Assembly (NCBI RefSeq): GCF_000524195.1
Contig: NW_020170487.1
Coordinates: 17,638-81,637 of the forward strand
Source of the DNA: Echinococcus granulosus
Taxonomy: Eukaryota; Platyhelminthes; Cestoda; Cyclophyllidea; Taeniidae
Length of the DNA: 64,000 nucleotides
Direction of reading: 5' to 3'
Shown: in pieces, positions 51,201 to 64,000 of the stretch
Layout of the letters: each line of letters starts with the position of its first letter
Position numbering within the stretch: the first letter of the stretch is position 1
Notes under the pieces: generated by a model
What the model was told of the DNA's origin: nothing
Databases searched by the model: none
The model's input: the letters and a program-made list of their open reading frames with translations, nothing else
Program-made: the position numbers and the translations under genes

Positions 51201-54200
51201 GAATTGCTGATCAGTGAAAAACCATTTAAACAGGGGGTCATGATCCCCCTAGAGCTATGGTTATTAATAGCTTGGCAAAGCCAAATATTCGCAGCTTGCA
51301 ATTATGTTATTGTTGTTATTATATCTTATTGTATTGTGTTTTATTGTGGATATGGGCATCTGAATAGATGGAGGACGAGAGAGCTCTTGCTGGGATTTTA
51401 AGGCATCAGAACGAATGAACGTACTCATGAGAGGAGTTGGAAAGTCCATGCGATTCGGTGCGTCTCTGGGCGTTGGTGCGTTGTAGACGACATCCCTCTT
51501 CAAAGGCCTGCGGAGCTGTATCATTTGCAGTGGCCACAGTGGCAGTATAGCTGCCATTGGTGAAATCGTTAAAGCCAGTGGCAGCAGCAGTGGTGGTGTG
51601 AAGCTCTTGACTTGCCGCCAGGTTGGGTGTGCTCATGCTATTCGTATGGAGTGACTGTTGCAATAGCAGAGTCTGACGGTACTCTGCCAGCAGGCGATGC
51701 ACCAAAGCTGTCTCCTAAAAGTGAAGAAGATATTAGTATGTTTTCAAATTCATAAAGGGATAATCTGTTGAAATTTCTAATGTTTTCTAATATGTAACCA
51801 GTTTTATGGGATTAAAGCTTCTATTCTTTCTCAACAATGAATAGTTATTTTCTTGATCTCCTTACAATTATGATAAACAACGAATCGGATTCAAAATAAT
51901 GAGATAGGACTTTCACTAGGATATTTGAGGATTGCGAAGGAGGATTTCTAGGTCAATGATGGATGAGGTATTCGTAACATTGTTTAACCAACTGATCTTC
52001 CAGTGTTCAGTTAAGATTCCGCGGAAAGTAAGCGCGACTGAACCACGGTACGATCACGCTTCCGAGGAAAAATCTACACTTCTTGGTTAACAATTTATTA
52101 GTAAGCCAAGTTAAAACAAGTCTTTAAAGCGCTTAATTGCCAAAACCGAAACACACCCTCATCTTCGTCAAGTTCAGCAACTGGTGGATGTCGGAGTTGG
52201 TGAGTAGATGCAACGGTCCCCCACTGCCTGACAGCGAACGCTGCCGATGTTGTTGCGTTGCAGTCTGCTTCTGTATGGGGGTGACAACAGCTGCTGTCTT
52301 TCCTGTTGCCCTACTTCCGCCACACGCCGAATAGGACATTGTTGAGGACGAATCGTCCTCCTTATCACCCTGCATCATTATCAGCATCATCTCATCCTCT
52401 ACAATGGACGACGCAGGACTAGAAGGTGAGGATGAGTTTGAATGCGTGGTTGCTGCTGCCGCCGCCACCGCAGCGACAACACCGGCTGAGGAAGTGGACG
52501 TGGACGTAGAGGAAGAGGTCATTGAGGATGATGTCATCACCTGTTGAACACTGCTGGTTGGTGGAGGCATCATTTCAGTCTCAAAGTAGACTTGTTGTGG
52601 TTGCTGTTGTTGTTGTTGCTGCTGCTGCTGCTGCTGGGCCTTTTGCCGCGAATCTACAAGATTGTTAGGATTGTTCAACTGGTTGATCCAAATTCCGGGA
52701 TGTTGAACTAGACGCCAGGAGGCTTCTTCCTGACTGCTTGGAGGACTTGGAGGCTGGAGACGGATCTGTAAGCGCCCTTCAGCAGGAACCTCGTAAAGTG
52801 AGTGATGCAGCGGGTAGGAGGGTGATGAATTTGCCACAGTTGAAGGCGTAGATCCCGACGTAGTTGGACCCGCTGAAGCCCCCCGCTGAGGGGCGTTCGG
52901 ATTAAAACCTAATGCTGTGTGTCGAGCTGGTGTTCCTCCGCTTCCGCCTGGTGGAAGCGGCGGTCTTGAAGGTCTCCTGCGACTCTCATCAAAACCTCCA
53001 CCGCTATCCGCCGAAGCAGAATTTGCGTTTGTGGACGGAGGCTCTGGGCGAATGACCTGAGCGATTCCAACGGATTTAGGTCCTCGAGAAAGTAGCTAAA
53101 AAAGGTCGATTGAGCTCAATTAAAATCTCAGGTGAAAAGCAATAGTGATGAGATAAAAGTCCAACCTTCTCATACCTCAGGTATTGGCAAAGGCGGTGGT
53201 TTACTGACAGTTGAAGGGTTTGAGGATAAGGCTCGTCGGGTAAGGGATTCTGACAGAGCGCTAGTGAGACGTTTTGCCGAAGCAAGCCAACCGTGGCTCT
53301 CACCTGTAACAGACTTTCCCTCTCCGCCGCCAGCATTATTACCAAATTGCCTTGATGGTGAGTTCCGTCGGTTATCGCTAGGGACAACTGCCTCCTCGCG
53401 CCATTTCTGCTGCAGGCGATAGTGATGCTGGCTAAAACTAGAAAGGATTGGACGCAGCGAGACCGCCGCTCCAACACCCGCATGAGAACCGGTGAGCAGC
53501 CGACGAAATCCGTGCTGCTGATCTTGCGCGTCCACATCGTCGTCACCCCTACGCGAGGAGTTGCTCGAAGAACTGGTCTCTGCGCTAGTGGAACAAACAT
53601 CCGACTCGAATTCCGACTCGCTGGAGGAGCCAGATGAAGATTCAGCCAGGCTCATGTTGTAGCGAGCGGCGACTTCCTGTGCACTTGTGGTGCTCTGTCC
53701 CACAGAAAGTGGAATTGGTTGAAGTCGGTGCTTTCTGTGGTGGTGATGATGCTTCTTCCTTGGTGGTGTGGGACCGGTAGACTGCATTTGAAGCGGTTGA
53801 ATCTGACCCGTGGAGGAGCAGAGTTCAGTGGATTTTAGTACAGCACCGCGTCGGAGGCAGTTGGTAACGGGGAGGCAAGTGACACATCTATTAGCCAGCA
53901 TCTGGGAGTCCAATGTGTCCACCAGAGTGCCACCCTCGCTATCCTCCTGCTGAGCATTGCAGGTCAGCGCGACCGAGAGCACAACCGGTTCGTGGGTCTT
54001 TGAGGCGTCGTGTTCGACCTCCGCAGAGCCACAGACAGGCAGCGAGGAGCTGATCAAATGATTAGCGTGTGATTGTTGAAGTGAAGTGAGGGAGTTTTCG
54101 CCAACCTGTCCAATTGTTGCGTGCATTGAGGCCACACTTCCAACTGTCGTTGTTGAATTGGAGTTGTTGACCACCACACCTGATGTTTCTGACCCGCCTA

Positions 54201-57200
54201 AATTTGGTGTTTTACCAACAGGTAGATGTTAATTAGTGCCACCTATAATAATTTTACCTTGTGATTCATACTTCATTTGATTGACGACAACCACCAGGTT
54301 TAATTAAAAGAGTGAAGATAATAAATGGTGCTACCTGCTATTATGGGTACTTGGAAACTCTTTTTGGATGTGTGGAATAATAATACCACATCAGGAACTT
54401 CAAGATCATTTAGAACAGTTGCACGCCTTTCCTAACCCCTACTGTTAACAAACTCCTTTACCGGACATCCAACTAAGTGGACTTACCTTTGCTGGAAAAG
54501 GTACGCGATGATGCGCCTCCAAAGTCACAAGGTGGCTAAATGTAAACAGAGGCAAGTAAGAACGGGGAAGTAGGACCACAACCGATCCTTTTGACAGCGG
54601 ATGCAAAGAGGCAAAACGAAAAAATGAACCAAATGTCTAGTAAGTACCCATTGTAGCAGATGGATTTAGCAATAAACAGGCTCCTTCTTTGACACTTAGA
54701 CCACCCGAAGCAGCTGTTCATGCGAGCAGGCAAACAGGCACTAGGGCACTCCTTTCCCCTTATGTCATGCAACTGATATTAACTTTTTGGCGTACAGAGG
54801 AGGTTGGTGTAGGCAGAGTACAGACATTTTTTCGCAGAAGATCTCTGAAAATAAGTATCGTTTTACAGTCAAGATGAAGCAGGGTACCTCTCCATCAGTT
54901 AACTTTTCAATCTACAGATTTTGAAAAGAGCTAACAAGCAACGTCCGAACACTGGCTTTCAAGGTTCACAGAAGTTAATCATCCGTACGATTAGTTATGA
55001 CCTCCACGTTTGAATGAAGCCAACAGTTTGAATGCTCAAAAGGACTATTGCAAACAACAGATGGGGAGTAGGAGACTAGCCTCCCATCTGATGAAAGATT
55101 ATGTTAAAGTTGATACCTACTAAACGCGGACAACTTACGGTGGCTCCGACACGTGGGCCGTTGGACCGGTTCTTGAAACAAAACGCAAGCAGATGAAAGG
55201 AAATTTCCATAAAAACAATAATCATAAGCTGAGAAGATCTGCATTCAGTTGTAATTGAAGTGTCCATAAAGAGTACAAAGACGTCGCACAATGCCCCAGT
55301 AGATTCATTTGAATCATGCCTGAAAATAGTGCCATCTACTTACTTAACGTGTGTCCAGTAGTGAATGTAACTGCTATGCATCTGAATGCAGAAATTCCAG
55401 AGATATCGCGCGTCCTGTGTATCTTCCTAATGAAGGATAAGAAAAACATTGATCATTGCCTCACCTTTAATCCTGCAGTTTGAAACAACACCTTAAAACA
55501 AGGGCAACATAAGAGGACACTTCATCGGCTTTTCGACACACACGCACGTACGCATATAATGTACAGGACTTACAAATACAAAGTGAATTGGTTTTGCCTT
55601 TTTTAGAAGTTGGATGGTAAACGTCTTCCTTGAGTAGGCCAAGTCTTTTATATCCTCCCATCTGAAGGTGAAACGCGAGGTTATTAAACATTCCCACATT
55701 AACAGTTTTTGAGATGGCACAAAGAACAATGCAAGAGAGGAAAGTGGGTATTACAAATCACGATTCGTTTAACTTCCTCCAATAGACTCGGAAGTAAACA
55801 TATCAAAATCACCTCTTTGTCATTTAATCTAACCTCTACCTACACTTCAGTAGAAGTGTCGTCCACTTCCCAATAACGCCTTCTTCCAACGATCCGCATC
55901 CATGCGCAAGAGAGCCTAACTGCAGCAGAATAGTGGAAAAAAACATTTTTTCTCAGCCATTTTTGAGCATTACGACGTGGCTCCATAGCAAGGCCAGGTG
56001 GACACAAATCTACCCTCGGCAAGGGTCAAAATTGCCCAAAAATAGTCAGGAAGAAGTACTTTGAAGTAGCATCGCTAGTCTGGATCATGTTTCGCTTACC
56101 TTTCTGGTTATATTACTGGAATTCTCTAACATCTGGTACTTGTACAAAATCTTGATTCCTTGATGACCAATTATTTGAAATCTTTTGACCGTTGTAAGTG
56201 TATTCGCTGCAAACTAACCATTTGTGTCTATTTTATTGCTTGCTAGAGCTGGCATAATTTCTGTAACAACATGATGTATGCATAAGATTATGTGGTTTAG
56301 GAAATGCAATTAAGTTGCAACAGTTCAGGCGCACGATAGGAGCATATAACAGTAGCAAGGGGCAAAAAGTCAAATGGGAAACCGCGTTTATTCTCTCTGT
56401 TATCTTCGGCCAGGTGAGTGCTAGTGTCAGCGACATTTGCAAAAAGAGTGCGGCTAAGCAATTGCAAATACGGAATCTATGGCAGCAACGAGCACTGTTT
56501 GGCAATAGGGGAATGAAACTCTAGAGCACAGTAGCAGACATTTAAAAGAACGAAACGCTACAAAATCACTAATGATGATATGGTGACGGTCCGGGATTTA
56601 CACTTCCCCTGAGGTCCGAGGAGGGGTGGGAACAGCCTAGCTACCATTGGTCACATGTAATGAATATTAGCTGCCTTTTATCATAGACGAAGATGTATTC
56701 AAAGCAAACTAATGCGTCTTGAAAAAGAGATGACTATTGTCTCCTTTTTAACAAGTGAAGACACAAAAAATGTCCACACACTACCACATCAGACGAGTTC
56801 AGTGTTTGGGAAATCGCTTGATCAAATTGCACACTTGCAGGATTGCACTCTTATTTCTTTCACCATAAAAGCACAATATGATGAATAGTAAACTTTTGGA
56901 GGAAGTCTCTGGAAAAGAGGGCGCGACAAGGATTACGAACAAAAAGTTATGGACAAGGTTGGATGTGCGGAATGCAGCTGTATGGCGACAAATTATTACT
57001 AAACGGGGGAAAGTGGGCCTCCCCATCACTGAAATGTTTTGATATTAATGGAAAGGAGAATGAAAATACCAAAGTACACTTGAGATAAAAATTCGATTTT
57101 CTCACCAAATGAATAAATTTCCTGTTTAGAAGCAAGCCGCTTGTAATTCACTTTAATTTAAAGGAATTGATGACTTCCGTAACAAGTTGACGGTTATCTC

Positions 57201-60200
57201 ACTATATCGGGAAGGTAAGACACTAAATGTTTGGAAGATGGGAGGAGTAGATCACTTAACTAGCATAAAAACGAAAATCGGATCTACATGTTCACCGGAG
57301 CATATCCATATATCATCTCCTAGTTCAAAAGGAAACAGACAAATGGGGAGCGTTCGTCGAAAATGACTTCCAAGTTGCTTCCCTATTAGCTGGAATAAAA
57401 TGTTTGTAGATTCGCCACACAAAACATCATAACATCTAGAGGGAATGGCTAGTGAATGCGAGTAGTGAACGACTTTGACATCTCCTTAAACACTAATGAC
57501 AATTCTGTATCACTGTTCACAAAAAAAACACATTCGCATTTAACGCATGAACATGCTACTTTAACCAGCAAGACGTGCATTACTGTCTTTCCAGAACAAG
57601 AAACACCGTATTCCATAATTTCTAATGCATACTGGGGAGTTATCAACAAGGACTTCTTCGATTCCGCCTTTTACTTTGGCAAGATATCACGACTGTCTTG
57701 ACACAAAACGGTTTTGGGCAGCATTATAGCGACCATTTTCAAGCCAAATAGTCACCAAAATGCACTCCTACCGTTAGTTTTTAATTTTCAAGATTGACAA
57801 ACAGTTTGTCTTATGAGACCTAATGCTTGTTGGTCGAGTATCCACATAATTTGCCTCGACTTCTTTTGATTTCTTCGCATGAATCGTTGCCCCGACTTAG
57901 AGTAGTCCCTATTCGCTTTGTAAGTGGGTGTAATTATTTTGTTCACACTAGTTTACTTTAAAACCAAGGTGGTGTTATTTCACCGCGGCCACCGAGGGAC
58001 AGGCACACACTCACAGGCATGTAAGGGAGAAGGTGTTTTTTGCCCACAACAGCTGATCAGCTGTTTCGACTTTTCACTGCACTTTTTACAGCTGCCACTT
58101 GAACAGGGCAACTGTGCCAGTTTTGTGAAGAGAGGCAGGACTTCCACTTCGGTCGATGGTCATGGAGACCAATGGGGGGGAGAGGGCAATTTGATTGGTT
58201 GGGTGCGCGAACCTGTAGTGCTACAGCTGCGTGAAATATGGAGAAAAAAGTAGCTCTGCACACCAGCCACTCTGGGAAGAGAGTTGTGAAGACGTTAACA
58301 TAGTAATGTGGATAAAATAAAATATACCAACGGTAGCAAAAATGCCTCAAGCTAGACTATTTACCCGGTGGGATCGAAACAAGTGTCACGGTCACGTAAG
58401 GGGGTGTATATGAATAAGGGCTCACTTGTGCTTTGAAACTGAAGAATTGATGGGGCATATTGTTGAGATCGCCAGACCGTTGCGAGAAACGCCAAGTTGA
58501 GCTGCTTCGCCGGCGACTGTCTAAATGAATAATTGAGAAAACCTAAATTGTCAGGATGGTTGTAGACCCTAATGTTAAAAACTGGGTATTTATCCACTGC
58601 ATTGGTGAGGTAACTTGCAGTGCGGAAGAATGCACCTCAGTGCTTTTGTAATACGTGGCAATAAATTAATTCACCCCAATTATCTATTCAGAAACCCACC
58701 ATTTCCCATAGATCATCTGAATCCACTTCAAGGGAAGTATTTTGAGGGGCAGGATTAGCGAAATAAAATAAACAGTAAGACTGTTGCTGTTATCCTAATG
58801 TAAAATTATTCTCACCTACTTCAACCCAGCATATATAACATTTTCGCTATCTTCGGTAAATCGCCCAGTCAAACCTAAGGCTGTTGCAGCAACTCTCATT
58901 AGGTCAGTTCCCAATAGCTCGGTTTCGCTTCAGGTGGATAAAAAGCCGGCTACTCACAACACATTTAAGTGTTAACAATAAATCGCCTTTCTCCAATCAT
59001 TATACTGTCATTTAGGAGCCCGTTTGGATAATCTGAGCAACGTTTTGCAGCTATTGCATGAAGGTGACAATTTTTGACAAAACGTTACATATTTGTTAGG
59101 GGTAGTAGGAAGGATTGGTTTAAAAATCTGATCAACTTTACTTAGGCTTTGCATTCAACCATCGGTCATTCAGTAGGTAATGGTTAAAGATTAAATTGAA
59201 TAGAACCATCCACAATATTCTTAGTTCAACATGTGGCACACACGAACAATTAATACTCACTAAGACGATTTGATAGAGAATGTATTGCAGGGACATACCG
59301 AGCCAAAGAAGAGTTGGACACCATAGTTGGAGAGTCGTCGGATTTCATCGAGATAGTACCAGATAGCGTTGTCCTGAGTGACGCCACGTAGTTGGCAGTA
59401 GCCCCAAATAATATCGTCGATATGCTCAAGACCACCCAGCTCGACACTACCTCCCACTACAGACTAGTCAGCAAAATCAACATTAGAAGTCGTACACCTC
59501 AAATAAATTAATAAAAATCTGACCAACAATATGACCTATCTAATATTAAAAGGATCAAACTTCAGCGATTTTAAAAAGAAACGACCTAAATGTGTATTTT
59601 AACAACCAATAATCGTGTAGAACCTGATTATATATTTTCAAAGAGTATTATTCAATCAGCAAATTACAATCAATTTGTTACTCTCTCAGTGACGTCTAGT
59701 TGTAACGTCACAAGATTTTGAGATTCATAGGAGACTAAGATATAGGTTAATAATTATCACTGCCGTTGATTGAGTGTTGGGCTCCGTCGAAAATAACTAA
59801 CATAAGGCTATAGACAGCATTGAATAAAACCACAAAAAACAAAGGTCCTAGGCAAAACCTAATGAAGTAATGATCCCTACGCTTCATTAAAAAATCATGC
59901 TAAGCTTAACACTTCAACGTTATGCCAGTTAGATAAATACGCAAATAACAATCCCAAAACAAAATTCAGTAGACATACAGCTGGGACCATCGGCCTTTCG
60001 CGCCACATGTGAGCTGTTGTTTCAAAATCAACAAAATCACCATATTCAGCTATAGGAAGAATAAAATATTAATACTATTAAACAACCTCATATCATATTT
60101 TCCACGCTTTGTTTATGAGAAACTCACCTTGAAGACTGTAAGCCATAAGCTTGATGGCCTGCTTAGAAGCGATTTTAAGCTGCTTGGTAAGAACATCTTG

Positions 60201-60933
60201 TCTTAATTGTAGGTAAAATTGACGTCTATATAGAGCAAAAAATTCTTTGCTATACCCAGTTCGAATAAAACATTTACACACATTTGTAGTAATTTAAATT
60301 ACAAATCAACCAATATACAAAAATTACCCAAACCTATTAGTATTTTATCATATTTCTCACAAGGAGGAGAGAAAGCACACAGAACTAACAGTTCAAACCT
60401 CATTTAAATACACCTGCAACATTACTACTTTTTCTGGGCAAAAATACAAAAATCATGCAAAGTATAGTGAAATTGTGATCATGGCAAAATATTGGATAAA
60501 GCAAAAGGAATAGATCAAAGACGAAGGCAAAAACATATATAAAGAATAAATTACCGGAGGTTCGAGTCGGGAAGGTATTGCGGATTATCAATAAATAACA
60601 TAATGTTTAAAACTAGCGCATGTTGCCGTGCGTATTTATCTAGCTGCTTCTTTATAGGCTTGTTGAGAAAAAGCCACCTTTGGTCATCAGTCCACGCCTC
60701 ATACCGAAATCCAAAGAAGCAGGTCTAGTAAAGGGAATTAATTTGAGCTATAATTTTACATCTTCAATATCCAGTCTTTGAGCAACATATTCAAGAGCAT
60801 CGCGTCCTGTTGTTGTAGGAGAAACTGTATATTCTACACAAGATGCATCCAATGTGTATATGGGAATGACAAAGAGGTCCTTTGCTGATACATTATACCT
60901 ATGTGTTCGTTTGAAGTTTAGCTTAAGTGGCAT
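48248..60933 (-). CDS. Pez-type FERM protein (PTPN14/PTPN21-like), no PTP domain seen
   Basis: Exons on the minus strand: 60933-60760, 60724-60555, 60225-60128, 60049-59979, 59463-59299, then 58520-58426, 54535-54487, 54197-53176, 53095-52157, 51714-51425, 51084-50940, 50868-50544, 50263-49935, 49862-48858 and 48784-48248, phase-consistent except across the F3 gap. The start MPLKLNFKRTHRYNVSAKDL and F1 lobe (EYVAQRLDIED) match PTPN14/21 closely. F2 has KPIKKQLDKYA, RRQFYLQLRQDVL, KQAIKLMAYSLQAEYGDF and a YCQLRGVTQDN helix. F3 is only partly resolved (about 59032-58981 and 58927-58820). SRRRSSSTWRF follows, as in vertebrate Pez. Then come about 1,500 disordered residues with Gln runs, a His-rich part and a Cys-rich part (YVNACAFQCHHGCLCGANHM). 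FERM proteins act at the cell cortex, and vertebrate PTPN14 restrains YAP. The final donor (GAG|GTTAGT) shows that the protein continues, but no phosphatase motif was found. Confidence 0.8.
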
Positions 60934-61772
60934 TTTATACACAAAATGCCACCAACAGGAGTAATTGGACCATAAAGATGCGATGCCGCGGTTAAAACAA
61001 ATCTCAAGGTTGTAAACCGGCTGTCCTCCTAAGATTAAATAGGCACACTTTGCATTTCAAAATATTAGAGTTTAAAGTACCTGCAGCAAATATGGGTGCT
61101 ACACTCGTCATTCTGGATGAGGGTGATGACATGTTACGATTGCATCCTAAGTGGATTTAAGAGGTGCAGAATTAGTTTAAGTTGTTTTTAAAAAAAGAAC
61201 TACTAGCACTGCTGACTAGCAACAAAGACCCTGGGTCTATGAACCTGGGTGTCAATTACGCCTTGTAAAAACAGATGTTTGATACCCTGAGCCTCCCTGT
61301 CCTCTCGGCAAGTTATGCTGGCGTTGAAGATCGATTTTCAACGTGCAAAAGGGCAGTGAGGCCAAATATGCGACGAGAAGGCTATACTTTCTAAACGAGA
61401 GCTGAATATTCTACAGAGTGAGAACACATGGCCAAGCAATTACCGAGCCACGACAAATATCCCGCCACAAAGTCCGTGACCACAACAGCCCGCCCCCACC
61501 CTTGACTTAGCTAAACATGACCCCCTACACTGGAAACCATTTGGACTTTACCCCTCTACACTTAAGTGGGTGAGCGCACAACCTGAGTTGAGCCTGCGTC
61601 CGCCATCATCGTGCCAAATCGAATGTTGTAATAACCTTACTGACATCCGGTGAGCCCCCACTCCACAAGTTAAAACTTGGATCAAACATTAAAATGAGTT
61701 AAGTTATAACATTACAGATATGCCGCACAACCTAAAGTGTATGTTAACGCCACAGTTGACTCATGAAAAGCA

Positions 61773-63689
61773 TCACTCTTCATCCAATTCAAATATTGCA
61801 CTGGCGGTCAATGTGACAGGACAAACAGTAGCGTGTGGATTAGAAGGATGTCCCCTGTTGAATACTTCGTTCAAATTCCATATTCCAGACCCATTGCCAT
61901 CAGATTTTCCTACCTTTCCTGACTCCTGTTTGGGGAATGATGGCTTTTCCTGTTCGTTTTCACTTTTCAGACACGGTGCAGAAGCTATAGATACAAAAAA
62001 ACGAAGTATAAAACGCTCAAGAAACAAAACCACAATGAGGGAATGAGCGAAATATTACCGCCACTGGCCCCATTTTCTACAGGGCTCTTATCTGAGTCGC
62101 GGCGTAGCCGAGCCTGTTCCTTGGCATACTCCCCCTTCTTTACTTTACGTTGTTGCTTTCGTTTGCCCTTTTGAGTATGCGGTGACAGCTCTTTCTCGCC
62201 CGCATCATGCTCACTCGTCGCTTGCATCTCATTTAGCGTTATGCTGGACGCGGTGAAGCTGTGCCGTTTTCGGCGTTCCGATCGACGCGCATTTTTCCTG
62301 CAAATTTAGGAATGGGATAACCATGTACCTCGCTGAAGTGATTTATGTTGCAAGGGTAAATTTAGCGGATGACCTGACGTTTGTCTATTAGTGCCAATCG
62401 ATGGGCCTAGGCTCCTGCGTAAGTCAAGCATTCCACCCAGGCTTGTTTTTGTGTGGGATCTCAAACAATCGTTTTAATGCGTTACGATCCTACTCAGTTT
62501 AATAGGCCCAGTACCAGGACCTTAGGAAAAAATTAACGCAAAGCCCTGCAAAAGTTACGCTTTTTGAACTCTAGAAAAGTCAAATTCTTTCTAGACTACT
62601 AACAGGCTACATACATTTTATTGTTTTAAACTCAGTCAAACAGGTCATGGTACAATTTGTTGCAACCAATTATAGCAGTGATAAAGAACACGTGTCACAT
62701 TTACGTGACGCTCTTGGTGATCTCCATTGAATGCAAGGTAGTACCAATACTCGGCCACACTACGCAATAAGGATACGAAAATGCGATAAAAGGAGGCTCA
62801 ATTGCCTTAGAATTCCAATAAAGACACAAAATTGACTCACGCCTTATGACGAAGCAAATTGTGCAAAGTTTGGACGGGGTCAAAGGGAGAGAAAGCAACA
62901 TTTTCGTCCTTCTTGGAGAAGTTCACCGAATTGCCCCGTCGTCGACCAAGGGTTAAGGGGCGAACAATTGCATCCTGGGGGACAGGAGCGGTGTCATGTT
63001 TCCTCGGCGTGGATGGAGGGAGGACCGGTTCATCCTCACTATTCAATGGAAACTCATCGGAGCACACAAACCGTGAAGGAAAGGCGGCCAGATTGCTACC
63101 GAAGGGCGTCTGTCCACAACCGTCCAGACTGCTCTCTGCAAGCCAACAAATAGATAACTTATTGCTGTAAACTAGGTCACCACTAATTATAACGTGTCCT
63201 ATAAAGCGGGTTTCCAAATTTTACAACGTACCGTGTGTGCACAAATTTCCTGCAGTCTATCAAGGTCACCAACCGGGTAAGCAATAGGCAAGTGCCTCAA
63301 AGCGGATGCCCTTATAAACCGAAGCAATGAATGCGCAAGGGGTCCACGGTCAGTGTGTACATGCTTGTAGGCTATAGAGCAGACTGCTTGGGCCTGAGCC
63401 AGCGTCTAGATGATTTCAGCTACGCGTACTTAGAGTAGCTAATTAACCCTGACCTACGGGGAGTTATCAGTACAGTTAGGGTACAACACTGCTGGATAAG
63501 AGTCAACATGGAAGGACTGAGCGAGAGCACGACTGTCCAAGATGTTCGGGGAATAGTAAACGCTTAGAACTTCTAGGAAATCGAACAGGAACGTATTTCT
63601 GGGGTTGCAGGCATCCCCAGCACTTACCACGAAACTGAGAGGCACTACTATCGTTACAAATGATAGATGTAAGCAACGCCTCCGTTTGT
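61773..63689 (-). CDS. Unidentified basic protein, C-terminal part
   Basis: I do not recognise this gene. Four minus-strand exons join in phase: 63689-63628, 63135-62841, 62297-62059 and 61984-61773, ending in TGA. All acceptors have pyrimidine tracts (for example TTGGCTTGCAG before 63135) and all donors begin GT. The reading includes PSTPRKHDTAPVPQDAIVRP, a basic turn GRRRGNSVNFSKKDENVAF, a very basic stretch (KNARRSERRKRHS, KGKRKQQRKVKKGEYAKEQ) and a C-terminal block WNLNEVFNRG ... TLTASAIFELDEE. It is probably nuclear from the basic clusters. The 5' exons lie to the right of 63.7 kb, perhaps outside the window. It is upstream of the FERM gene on the same strand, but that gene has its own family-typical start, so I treat them as separate. 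Confidence 0.68.
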
Positions 63690-64000
63690 CTACAATCGTG
63701 TTGTGATAGTATACAGTAACACCTATTCAAACTGAAAAGAGTTTTTACTGCCCAGTTCACATGGGAATCTTCTGCTAGGACCAAAACATCCCCCAACACA
63801 AGAAGTATACCGATTGCGTTTCAGTCAAAACAGATGGGTTCAGTAGAAATAGCATTAAGATACATCAAGACTTGAAAATACTTCAAGCAGCTATCCACTA
63901 CCCTTTTTTGAAACAAGATTAGACGGTTGCTAGAGCTGTCAGAAGTCTGCAAAGAATGAAGACCGCAGTCATAAGTATGGGAGGACATTCGTCTTTCCAC
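63690..64000. other. Right-edge sequence, no feature assigned
   Basis: This is probably intron of the minus-strand gene to its left, or its 5' region. An open frame continues to about 63.8 kb on the minus strand, but no acceptor is convincing other than the one at 63690. Confidence 0.4.

Noticed and set aside
61720..62046. 108-codon plus-strand frame
   Set aside because: It is antisense to the phase-consistent last exon of the minus-strand basic-protein gene.
1..64000. tRNA, rRNA genes and CRISPR arrays
   Set aside because: No cloverleaf-like, rRNA-like or regularly spaced direct-repeat pattern was noticed; the window is ordinary animal nuclear DNA.

Overview
This is a eukaryotic, AT-rich, intron-rich chromosome segment. 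Several things point to a parasitic flatworm, most likely a tapeworm. Introns are split between ultrashort ones (about 29-39 nt, mostly at the 5' ends of genes) and ordinary longer ones. Nuclear proteins are rich in Gln, Ser and Gly. A degenerate interspersed repeat recurs, and the gene families include FoxF, Pez-type FERM and WDR3. The species call is inference. A run of exactly 100 N sits inside a TCC microsatellite near 3.9 kb and is an assembly gap.

Layout, left to right. Positions 1-2079 (minus) hold four exons of an unidentified Q/S/G-rich, probably nuclear protein that runs off the left edge. About 2.1-18.4 kb shows no gene I can support; it holds the gap and diverged copies of a dispersed repeat, and is the natural place to look for FoxF control elements. 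At 18.9-23.4 kb (plus) is a forkhead gene of FoxF type with an unusually long N-terminal exon; three CCAAT boxes about 30 bp apart lie 0.5 kb upstream of its ATG. At 25.5-27.4 kb (minus) is an unidentified coiled-coil gene. At 27.6-27.9 kb (minus) is a 92-residue protein with a 29-nt intron. At 28.4-34.1 kb (plus) is a complete 17-exon WDR3/UTP12 gene. At 35.5-40.4 kb (minus) is a ten-exon DUF4614 (C19orf44-like) gene with an apparent one-base frame break. At 43.4-46.6 kb (plus) is a BEN-domain gene. At 48.2-60.9 kb (minus) is a long gene that starts with a PTPN14/PTPN21 (Pez)-type FERM domain followed by a very long disordered region, with no phosphatase domain found in the window. At 61.8-63.7 kb (minus) is the 3' part of another basic protein I do not recognise.

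The genes do not form one pathway. WDR3 is ribosome biogenesis, FoxF is muscle/mesoderm transcription, the BEN protein is probably DNA-binding, and the Pez-like FERM protein is probably cortical. Neighbours are mostly divergent or convergent. All exon models were built by hand from splice dinucleotides, reading-phase agreement and family resemblance recalled from memory; no search was run.
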